Below, in pieces: positions 49,951 to 57,478 of a stretch of 64,000 nucleotides of DNA. The stretch is from Caldimonas thermodepolymerans. Lineage in GTDB: Bacteria; Pseudomonadota; Gammaproteobacteria; Burkholderiales; Burkholderiaceae_C. Each line of letters begins with the position of its first letter. The stretch's first letter is position 1. Both the position numbers and the translations under genes were made by a program. Under the pieces are notes generated by a model. That model worked only from the letters and a program-made list of their open reading frames with translations. It was not told the origin of the DNA and searched no databases. The stretch is from positions 2,604,001-2,668,000 of the forward strand of contig NZ_CP064338.1 of assembly GCF_015476235.1 (NCBI RefSeq), written 5' to 3'.

Positions 49951-51102
49951 TCAGCGCTGCGCGGTCGGCGCGGCATCGCCGCCCAGCGACTTGATGTAGG
50001 CCACCAGGGCGGACAGCTCCGCGTCGGTGAGCTCGATCTTCGGCATCACCGGCGGGAAGCCTTTCACGTTGCGCGCCTGCGGATCGAGGATGAACCCGCG
50101 CAGGAACTCCTCGTCCACCAGCGCGGTGCTGCCGTCGGTGAAGGTTTCGGTCTTGCCGAACAGGCCTTTCCAGGTCGGCCCCACCCCGGTGCTGCCATCG
50201 ACCGTGTGGCAGGCGGTGCAGCCCTTGGCCTGCGCCAGTGCCTGGCCCCGTGCGACCAGGTCGTCACCCGGCGCGGCCGCGCCCGCATCGGCGGCCGCCA
50301 CCGCCGGTGCGGGCTCACGCAGCTTCGCAAAGGTCGGCAGGGTCTGCAGCCAGGCCTGGAACTCCCCTTCGTCGACCACCTCCACGACGCCTCGCATGTT
50401 GGAATGCCCCACCCCGCACAGCTGCGCGCACAGGATCTCGAAGCGGCCGGTCTCGGTGGGGGTGAACCAGAACGTGGTCACCATGCCCGGCACCATGTTC
50501 ATGCGGGCACGGAACTGCGGCACGTAGAAGTCGTGCAGCACGTCGTGCGAGCGCAGCAGCATCTTCACCGGGCGGCCGACCGGCAGCTTCACGGTGCCGC
50601 CCGACACCAGCAGGTCATCCTGCGAGGCCGGATGCTTCGGATCGAGCCCGAACGGGTTGCTCGCATCGACGAAGCGCGCATCGGTCGGCCCGAGCTTGCC
50701 CTCGGCATCGGGGATGCGGAAGAACCACTGCCACTGCCGCCCCAGCACCTCGACCACCAGCGCATCCTGCGGCGGCTTCACGTAGCTCGCATAGACGACC
50801 AGGCCGGGCGCGAGCAGGCCGACGATGCCGACAGTGGTCACGCCGATCAGCCAGCGCTCGAGGCGTCGGTTCTCGGGGGCGTAGTCCGCCCGGCGGCCGG
50901 GCCGGTGGCGGTAGCGCAGCACGGTGTACGCGAGCAGGAGGTTGATGACGACGAAGAACACGCCCGTGATCACCAGCGTGATCGTGAGCGTGTCGTCCAT
51001 GTCCTCCCAGTTCGAGGCCAGCGGCGTGGTCCACCACGGGCTCGCGACGTGGAACAGCACCGACCCGACGACGATCGCAATCAGCACCACGGCGATGACC
51101 AT
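49951..51102 (-). CDS. ctaC: cytochrome c oxidase subunit II with fused cytochrome c (caa3-type)
   Basis: This 383-residue membrane protein has two N-terminal helices, a cupredoxin domain with the Cu(A) site CAQLCGVGHSNM, the aromatic electron-entry segment LGRQWQWFF, and a C-terminal cytochrome c domain with CTACH and an axial Met in FPPVMP. The fusion marks a caa3-type oxidase that takes electrons from cytochrome c. The N-terminal segment IAVVLIAIVVGSVLFHV is a membrane helix rather than a cleaved signal. It is the first oxidase structural gene on this strand. Confidence 0.95.
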   Translation of the reverse strand: MVIAVVLIAIVVGSVLFHVASPWWTTPLASNWEDMDDTLTITLVITGVFFVVINLLLAYTVLRYRHRPGRRADYAPENRRLERWLIGVTTVGIVGLLAPGLVVYASYVKPPQDALVVEVLGRQWQWFFRIPDAEGKLGPTDARFVDASNPFGLDPKHPASQDDLLVSGGTVKLPVGRPVKMLLRSHDVLHDFYVPQFRARMNMVPGMVTTFWFTPTETGRFEILCAQLCGVGHSNMRGVVEVVDEGEFQAWLQTLPTFAKLREPAPAVAAADAGAAAPGDDLVARGQALAQAKGCTACHTVDGSTGVGPTWKGLFGKTETFTDGSTALVDEEFLRGFILDPQARNVKGFPPVMPKIELTDAELSALVAYIKSLGGDAAPTAQR

Positions 51103-51210
51103 GGCTCGTCTCCTCCCGGTGCCGTGGGGAACCTGGGTCGGAACCCGGCGGCGCCAGCAGTGGTTGTGCGGTATGCGCCGCCTCCACGGACGGCGCAGCC
51201 GTCCGTTGCC

Positions 51211-51714
51211 TCAGAGACTGTGGTCGTCCCTTTCCAGCTTCCAGTACAGGAAGGCAGCACTCATGCCAAAGATCAGGTGCGCGACCAGCGTGGCCCCGCT
51301 GCGCAGCTCCACGAACCACGGGAACAGCGCGGTCAGCCCGAAGAAGTTGAAGACGTACAGCAGCAGGCCGAACACGCCGCCGATGGTCAACGCCAGGCCG
51401 GCGCTCGAATCGAGATGGAAGGGCGCCATCACCGCACCCAGGATCAGGCCGAACATGATGCCGAGCACGTAGTGGATGACCAGCGCGAGCGCCATCACGC
51501 CCAGCTCGAAGCCCGACGGCCCGAGGCTGTCCGGCCCGGCGACGATCGCCGCCACCATGTGCGAGATCTCCCAGGGGTTCTCGCCTGCGCCCGAAGCCGA
51601 CCAGAACAGCTCGAGCACCATCAGGATCGCGCCCGCGGCAAAGCCCGCCACCGCCGCGGCACGCCAGTCGGGACTGCGGCGTACCCAGTGATGCGTATGT
51701 GCGTGAAGTTCCAT
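51211..51714 (-). CDS. membrane protein linked to the oxidase cluster
   Basis: This 167-residue protein has an N-terminal His-rich segment (MELHAHTHHWVRR) and four to five helices, with the conserved-looking VIHYVLGIMFGLILG and FGMSAAFLYWKL. I do not recognise a defined family; similar proteins lie beside caa3 clusters. The His-rich start might bind copper or heme-related metal, but this is a guess. It is 108 bases upstream of subunit II on the same strand. Confidence 0.7.
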   Translation of the reverse strand: MELHAHTHHWVRRSPDWRAAAVAGFAAGAILMVLELFWSASGAGENPWEISHMVAAIVAGPDSLGPSGFELGVMALALVIHYVLGIMFGLILGAVMAPFHLDSSAGLALTIGGVFGLLLYVFNFFGLTALFPWFVELRSGATLVAHLIFGMSAAFLYWKLERDDHSL

Positions 51715-51774
51715 GGCCTACTCCCCGATGGAGGAGCGGCCCCGGGCCGCTCCCTGGAAGCGTGCCCGGCGTTC

Positions 51775-52290
51775 TCAGGGGAACGCGGGGATGTTGGGTT
51801 CCTCGCCTTCGAATTTCGCCTCCGGATGCGAGGCACCGAGCAGTTTCTCGATTTCCTTCACACGGGACGCAGGGACATCCACCATCAGCAGGATCTGCCC
51901 CTGCTCGATCGCCCCTTCGAAGCGCCTCAACCGGCCGCTGGGGGTCGACACGCCGATCATGCTCGCCGCCCAGGCACCGAAGCCGCCGCCGATCATCGCC
52001 AGCACCGCGGCAATGCCCCACTGGGGCGTGTCCCCCACGATCGGGAACCACACCGCCGCCAGCACGCCCGCGGCCGCGCCGGTTGCTCCGCCGACCACCA
52101 AGCCCATCTGCGCGGCCCGCACGACGTCGGATGTCTGCAGGATGTTGGCCGTGGGGAGCCCGGACAGATCCATGCCGTCCCGCCCGACAAAGTGAATCTG
52201 TCGTTCGGTGATGCGGGCGAGCAGCAAATCCTTGAGAACCTGCTGCGCGCTGGCCACATCCGGCACGAGCCAGTAGATGCGTCTGCTCAT
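51775..52290 (-). CDS. DUF1269-like protein with glycine-zipper membrane segment
   Basis: This 171-residue protein begins MSRRIYWLVPDVASAQQVLKDLLLARI, contains a Gly/Ala-rich membrane hairpin (GLVVGGATGAAAGVLAAVWFP and VLAMIGGGFGAWAASMIGV), and ends with a ferredoxin-like segment ILLMVDVPASRVKEIEKLL. This matches small DUF1269-type proteins of unknown function, often stress-linked. A good sigma-70 promoter lies 45 bases upstream. Confidence 0.75.
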   Translation of the reverse strand: MSRRIYWLVPDVASAQQVLKDLLLARITERQIHFVGRDGMDLSGLPTANILQTSDVVRAAQMGLVVGGATGAAAGVLAAVWFPIVGDTPQWGIAAVLAMIGGGFGAWAASMIGVSTPSGRLRRFEGAIEQGQILLMVDVPASRVKEIEKLLGASHPEAKFEGEEPNIPAFP

Positions 52291-52341
52291 GGCACCCTCC
52301 TTCCGTCACGCGGTGTGAAACCGGGGCCAACCACGCAGGAA

Positions 52342-52370
52342 CTTATACGCCCGGCCTTGACCTATCGCAA
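52342..52370 (-). promoter_or_regulatory. sigma-70 promoter of the DUF1269-like gene
   Basis: On the minus strand TTGCGA (52370-52365) and TATAAG (52347-52342) are spaced by 17 bases, with four and five matches to consensus. Transcription would start near 52335, giving a leader of about 45 bases. The rest of 52291-52797 shows no gene I can support; all open frames there look like chance. Confidence 0.65.
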
Positions 52371-52797
52371 GAAGGAACCCGATCGACAGCGAGGACACAC
52401 CACCGCACGGATCGCGGTGCGCGAGCGGGACCGCGTGGCGGGCCGGTGACCGCCGGAGCCAACCAAGATCAACAAGAGGCAGAGCGACTGTGCGGGCTCT
52501 AGAGCCGACGGGCAGCACGGGCACACGCTGCAAGGCATGACTCCCCGGAAGACGCGCCGGGAAGGCGCGCACCGGTGCCTTGCTTGCCTTGCCGGACCCA
52601 GGGGGCCACCGCCTACTGCTGCGGGCCACCGCACCGGGATTGCCGTGGGGCGGCCTGCCAGTCGCCGGTTGCCCCGCGGCAACCTCGTCGGGACGGGCAA
52701 CGGCAGCATGAGGTGCATCAAGATCATGAAACCAGTTGAGTCCTCCCCTTGCACCTCGTCCTTGAACAGATGAGGGGGAACGCACCGTCATGCCGCC

Positions 52798-53931
52798 TTA
52801 TGCTTGGGCAAGCAGACTGGAGATGAACCTGTAGAGTCCCCAGCCGACCGCAGCCGCCATCAACCATGCACCAGCATCGATCAGGCGGGCCTTTATCACC
52901 GCCCCGATCCCCTCACCGCAAGCCTGGCGGATCCGTCTTGGAAACACCGGCTCCCAGCACAGCAGTTGCGAGATCCAGTGGCCCGTGGCCGTGCAGGCGA
53001 TCGCGGGCGAGACCAGCACGACCAAGGGCAACAACCAGCGAAGCCCGCCCATCTTGAACAGTGGCCACGCCAGCGAGCCGCTGGCCATCACCGAGCGCCA
53101 CGGCCACGGAAACTTGCCGATGCACCTCGGCCGCGGCACCGACTGCGGCCCTTCTTCCATGTAGCGCCGGATGAACTCCCACAGCCGTTCCAGCTCGTCG
53201 CCGCTTTGCGCGCACCGGCCGACGAACACCATTTCCGGCCGACCGTGGGGCGTTTCCAGGGGGTACCACATCAACGCCATCGGCACGCCAAGGACCAACC
53301 CGGGAGTCCGGCCGTACCGGGGCGACACCGAGTTCGTCACGCACTCCCAATCCAGTTCGACGATGCCCCCAGCGTATGACGGCCGATGGACGTACACCTT
53401 GCGCGTCCGCCGATTGAATCTGACCAGAAGACGTCGCTGGGTGAATGACTCCAGCCGGAAGATTCGCCAGCCGAAATGGAACATGGCCCAGAGCCAGCCC
53501 ACGACCACCACGAGCACCACCGTCAACGACAGACAGTCGATGAACTCCAGAGGCTCACCGGTCCGTAGATCCGCCCCTGCCACCAGGGTCGGGATGACGT
53601 CCGTCACCAGCATCGGGACGCCTATCCCCCCAGCGGGCAACAGGCCACCAACGGCCCCCAAGGTGATCAGTCCTCGCCAATCGTCAAACGGCGTACGCAA
53701 CTCGATGAAAGTGTCGTTGAACCGATAGACCACCTTCGACCCATCTGGATCATCGCAGGCCGCCTCCGTGATCCGGTAGCACTGACTCCCGTTCTTGTCC
53801 TTTCCCGTCCGGCGGATCAGCTCCGGTTCATCCGCATGCGTGGTGCTGTACTCCTCGATGAGCTTTCTGCCCTCCTTGTTGTCTGGGTCAGTGACGAGAT
53901 CGTTGTAAAGCTTCTCCACGAGATACATCAC
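52798..53931 (-). CDS. DUF6708-type membrane protein, putative immunity or partner protein
   Basis: This 377-residue protein has an N-terminal soluble region (1-85), two hydrophobic segments (ITLGAVGGLLPAGGIGVPML and LSLTVVLVVVVGWLWAMFHFGW), a middle soluble region with FNRRTRKVYVHRPSYAGGIVELDWECV, and two or three C-terminal helices. The RRTRKVYVHR-to-WE pattern is typical of DUF6708 proteins encoded next to VasX-like effectors. Its start overlaps the effector stop (ATGA). A membrane protein placed here could protect the cell from the effector; this is inferred from context. Confidence 0.72.
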   Translation of the reverse strand: MMYLVEKLYNDLVTDPDNKEGRKLIEEYSTTHADEPELIRRTGKDKNGSQCYRITEAACDDPDGSKVVYRFNDTFIELRTPFDDWRGLITLGAVGGLLPAGGIGVPMLVTDVIPTLVAGADLRTGEPLEFIDCLSLTVVLVVVVGWLWAMFHFGWRIFRLESFTQRRLLVRFNRRTRKVYVHRPSYAGGIVELDWECVTNSVSPRYGRTPGLVLGVPMALMWYPLETPHGRPEMVFVGRCAQSGDELERLWEFIRRYMEEGPQSVPRPRCIGKFPWPWRSVMASGSLAWPLFKMGGLRWLLPLVVLVSPAIACTATGHWISQLLCWEPVFPRRIRQACGEGIGAVIKARLIDAGAWLMAAAVGWGLYRFISSLLAQA

Positions 53932-56597
53932 TGCACCTCCAAAAGAGCACGGTATAACGCTTCAAGCTCCCCTGCCTCATCAGAAAATCCGGCCACGTTC
54001 CGCTCCGGATTCCTGCGAAAGGTGCTTTTCTCGCACCACGCTTCCAGAGCGTCGTCATCCACGAGGAACAGCACGATGCTCACGACGGTCCCTGCGACGG
54101 TCAAACTCGTGGTCACCAGCCGCAACAGGAAACCTCGGGAAGCTGCCGACTCGGCCAGCGTGGCCAGATAGCCGGCCGACCGTCTCACGAATTCCTGGCT
54201 GGAAATGCGCTCGACAAACCGCAGCAGGGGGCCACAGTAGGAAAACCCCAGAACACCCCCCGCGACCCCCAACGAAAAGTTCGTGACACCTCGCAGTACC
54301 AGGAGTGCCATCAGGCCGCGCTGGCGAGCTTGTTCCGCCTTCTGCGCATCGATGAAGTCGTACAGCGCGCCTATGGCCCCCCCGGCCATCGCCAGTGCCC
54401 CGGCCCAGAACCGAATGCCTCCCAGCACGATGGACGCCCCGCGCACGGTCGCCGAACGTGGGGTGTACCGTCTTGCAGCCAACTCGACCCCTTCGGCCAG
54501 CATCTCGAAGGCAGCACTCGTCACGACGAGCCCCGCGCCCAGCAATTCGAGACGCTCGCGCGCCACCGCGTCACGGCCATGGTCGTCAAGCGCACGCATC
54601 AGGAAGCCGACACCTTCCATCAGGGTCACGACGGCGGCGACGCGCAGCTTGTAGTACTGGCTTCGCGGGGAATCGAGGATCTCCTGCTCGAGGGCTCGCT
54701 TCACCGCGCGGGTGAGCTGCTGCTGGCTGCGCGCGAGGTCAGGCAGCGGCTTGCCCTGGTGCATCAGGTCCAGCCACCGGATGCGCGCGTTGAGCCGGCC
54801 CAGGGTGCTCCCGAGAAAGCACAGGTACAGCTTGCCGAACCACGCCTCTCCCGGCACCAGCCGCGTCCGGAACGCCGCCTGCCCCAGCAAGGCGTATCCC
54901 ACCAGCGCCATGCCGGCCGGCGTGCCACCGTGGCCGTGAGGCAGGTGTTCCAGCAGGTCATCGACCTTCTCGAACAGGGTCGTGGCGTTCTTCATCACCG
55001 TCATGGCCCGCTCGAACATGGCCATGTCCGGCGCGGGCGCCGCAGCGAACTCGGCCTGCAGCTGCCGCAAGCCCTGGCGCACTTCCGCCTCGGCCGCGGC
55101 CTGGTTGACGCAGTTGGCCCGCATCAGCAGGTTGTCGGGAGCGATGTCCAGGTCGGTCGCCCATTGCTGCACCAGCGCCATGCCGGCTTCGGTGCAGTTC
55201 ATGCCGAACAGGGCGAGGCCCACCTCCTTGCGAAACCCGCCACCCGAGACCGGATCCTCGCGGTCGTAGGCATGCAGCGCACGCAACAGTGCCTCGCTGC
55301 GCAGCCACGCGAGGTGATCGTCCGCGCGCGCTTGCAACCGGTCCTCGCAACGCCGGGCCACGGCCTCGCATTCCGTCCTGAACCGGTCCATGGCCTGCAG
55401 GTCGAGCTTGCGCGCGTACCGATCCCAGTTGCGCACCGCCTGCGCCTTCGCCCGCTCACGACCCTCTGCGTAGTTGCGCTCCCGGCGCGCCAGCACGGCG
55501 TCGGCGTCGCGCTCCAACTGCGCTGCCTCCCTGTAGCGCCCTTGCAGGCGCAGCGTCTGCGCCAGCGAGCGCCAGCGCAGCACCCGCTGGTCGCTCTGCT
55601 CGCGGTGCCGCGACTGAAACTCTTCCGCTGAAGTGACGACGCCCCGGATGTAGGCCTCCCGCACGTCGTCGATCGCGGTCAACACGTGCAGCCGACGCCG
55701 GTTGCTGACACCGCGCCCGGCCTCCTCGCGATCCAGGTAGGCCTTCAGCTCGTCCATGGCGGCGTTGCGGAAGTTGTTGAGCTCCTGCGTGATACCGATG
55801 GCATCGTGGAGCACGAACGCCGGCAGGTTCTCGTCGCCCATCAGGTGCAGCAGTGCACCCAACCGGCCCGCGGCTTGCGTGCCGTCCTGGCCCGAGGGAC
55901 GAAGGTACGCATCCTCGCAGGCAGGATAGAGCTGCTGCTGCAGTGCACGTCCCAGGGGAGACAAGGCTGGTTCCCCCTCCTGCGACCACAACCTGAACTC
56001 GCAGACCTGGCCCCGGAGTTGCGAGGCATGCAAGGTGTGCGTCTGGCCGCGTCTGCCTGCAACCCAGGCTGCAGGGCTGAAGCCTTGCAGCCTGCCCTCG
56101 GCCTCGTACCGGTCTGCATGCGACTTGTATTCGAGCAACTTGCCCGGGGTCATCGGCGTCGGTGTAAAGAGTGCCCACGCCCGATCGACCTCCGCCGCCT
56201 TCGGTATGGCCACCATGCTGGCGTTGACACCGCACGTATGGCGTTCGCACGTGAAATCGACCTGCTGCACTGGAGGTGGCGGGTCGTTCGGCGGGAACTC
56301 GTAGAGGAGCCCGTCGCTCAGCACCTGATAGGCCGTCCAGTACCTCACCCCTTTCCTCGACAGCAGGACGTACAGGAACCCGGCCCGCAACAGGCGCACT
56401 CCGTAGACGGCACGCTTCAGCCCGATGTCGGTGACGCCCCGGCCCAGCGTCCCGGAAAGGGCTGGCAGGGTGTCAAGAGTCTCCTGCTCGTCCGACACGA
56501 TCGCCGCGTAACGCAACGGCAGCCACCGCAGGCCCTCCTTGTCGCAGAACCTGCACCCCTGTTTGCCAGTGATCGGTTGGTTCTTCTTTTCGGACAC
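53928..56597 (-). CDS. type VI secretion effector, VasX/BTH_I2691 family
   Basis: This 889-residue protein begins with the VasX-type N-terminal region: GCRFCDKEGLRWLPLRYA, then GVRLLRAGFLYVLLSRKG and FTCERHTCG. The middle (about 150-600) is helical and charged, with many Arg/Glu coiled segments. The last third has several hydrophobic stretches (WAGALAMAGGAIGALYDFI, GVTNFSLGVAGGVLGFSYCG, LVTTSLTVAGTVVSIVLFLV). Family members insert into target membranes and dissipate ion gradients. It lies behind vgrG and the DUF4123 adaptor gene, the usual setting for cargo that docks on the VgrG spike. Confidence 0.87.
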   Translation of the reverse strand: MSEKKNQPITGKQGCRFCDKEGLRWLPLRYAAIVSDEQETLDTLPALSGTLGRGVTDIGLKRAVYGVRLLRAGFLYVLLSRKGVRYWTAYQVLSDGLLYEFPPNDPPPPVQQVDFTCERHTCGVNASMVAIPKAAEVDRAWALFTPTPMTPGKLLEYKSHADRYEAEGRLQGFSPAAWVAGRRGQTHTLHASQLRGQVCEFRLWSQEGEPALSPLGRALQQQLYPACEDAYLRPSGQDGTQAAGRLGALLHLMGDENLPAFVLHDAIGITQELNNFRNAAMDELKAYLDREEAGRGVSNRRRLHVLTAIDDVREAYIRGVVTSAEEFQSRHREQSDQRVLRWRSLAQTLRLQGRYREAAQLERDADAVLARRERNYAEGRERAKAQAVRNWDRYARKLDLQAMDRFRTECEAVARRCEDRLQARADDHLAWLRSEALLRALHAYDREDPVSGGGFRKEVGLALFGMNCTEAGMALVQQWATDLDIAPDNLLMRANCVNQAAAEAEVRQGLRQLQAEFAAAPAPDMAMFERAMTVMKNATTLFEKVDDLLEHLPHGHGGTPAGMALVGYALLGQAAFRTRLVPGEAWFGKLYLCFLGSTLGRLNARIRWLDLMHQGKPLPDLARSQQQLTRAVKRALEQEILDSPRSQYYKLRVAAVVTLMEGVGFLMRALDDHGRDAVARERLELLGAGLVVTSAAFEMLAEGVELAARRYTPRSATVRGASIVLGGIRFWAGALAMAGGAIGALYDFIDAQKAEQARQRGLMALLVLRGVTNFSLGVAGGVLGFSYCGPLLRFVERISSQEFVRRSAGYLATLAESAASRGFLLRLVTTSLTVAGTVVSIVLFLVDDDALEAWCEKSTFRRNPERNVAGFSDEAGELEALYRALLEVQ

Positions 56598-56612
56598 CAG
56601 CCTCCTCCCACG

Positions 56613-57470
56613 TCACAAGGTCGGTACGGGCAGAAGTTCGGAGAGCGGCACGCCGGCACGTACCTGTTCGCACAGCCGCGGCCACTCCGGCAGCGCAGAG
56701 GGGGTCGTCGCGTGTTTCTGCTTCCAGAGCACGAACTCAGCGACGTCATGCGGCTGAGCCAACCCGGCACCAAGCGCTTCGCAGACGTCGCTGAACAGCC
56801 GCTCCGTCTCCGGCGGGGCGCACGGCTTCCGATGGCGAGCCAGCAATGCCACCGTGGCGTTGAAGTGCTCAACGGCAGCAAGCAGCCGCCACATCCGCAA
56901 TGGCAACCGGAAACGGGAAGAAGGCATGAGACCTCGGCTGCCGGGATGCCGGACGTCATGGACCACGAAGCGGCCGTCCCACAGAAAGAAGCTCCACCGG
57001 TCGATACCGTGCAGCAGCATCGCCAGCTGCTCCGGGCACAGCAGGCGCATCAGGTGGTGGAACACGCGCGGGTCGAAGTAGCGAAAGTAGTAGCGGGTCT
57101 GCTCCACCGTGATCGCCAATGCCTGCGTCAGCGTTGTCCGCAGCTGCATCAACGGCAGCCTGGTGAAGATGAAACCGCAGACGCAACGCGGTTGATCCAG
57201 GCCTGCGAGCGCTTCTTCACATGCCCGCTCGGCCAGGCGTTCCAGCAACGGGAATTCCTCCTTCGGAACACGCAGCACGAACGGCGCGCGTTCGGGTGCG
57301 TCGGCAAACAACGGATCCAGGAGCGATGCTTCGACCGCAGCGGATGCCCCGGGACCTTCATGGAGCCACTCCCGCACATGCGCATCGGCTTCGGGATCGA
57401 CGAGGACGTCGCAGTGGCTGCGGCCACTAGCGCAAGTCCACACGGCAGATGCGACCTCATCCGTCCACAT
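56613..57470 (-). CDS. DUF4123-domain type VI effector chaperone/adaptor
   Basis: This 285-residue protein matches the DUF4123 family (Tap/TEC) of adaptors that load effectors onto VgrG. It has CDVLVDPEADAHVREWLHEG near the start and the conserved TRYYFRYFDPRVFHHLMRLLCPEQLAMLLHGIDRWSFF block in the middle. It sits 8 bases behind the vgrG stop and 15 bases before the effector gene. The start at 57470 is chosen by position; the frame remains open upstream into vgrG. Confidence 0.88.
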   Translation of the reverse strand: MWTDEVASAVWTCASGRSHCDVLVDPEADAHVREWLHEGPGASAAVEASLLDPLFADAPERAPFVLRVPKEEFPLLERLAERACEEALAGLDQPRCVCGFIFTRLPLMQLRTTLTQALAITVEQTRYYFRYFDPRVFHHLMRLLCPEQLAMLLHGIDRWSFFLWDGRFVVHDVRHPGSRGLMPSSRFRLPLRMWRLLAAVEHFNATVALLARHRKPCAPPETERLFSDVCEALGAGLAQPHDVAEFVLWKQKHATTPSALPEWPRLCEQVRAGVPLSELLPVPTL

Positions 57471-57478
57471 GCCCGCAC

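Noticed and set aside
52306-52791. Several open frames in the gap between the DUF1269-like and DUF6708 genes
   Set aside because: None has a good start, ribosome-binding site or recognisable sequence, and several overlap each other. The region contains a clear promoter for the DUF1269-like gene instead.
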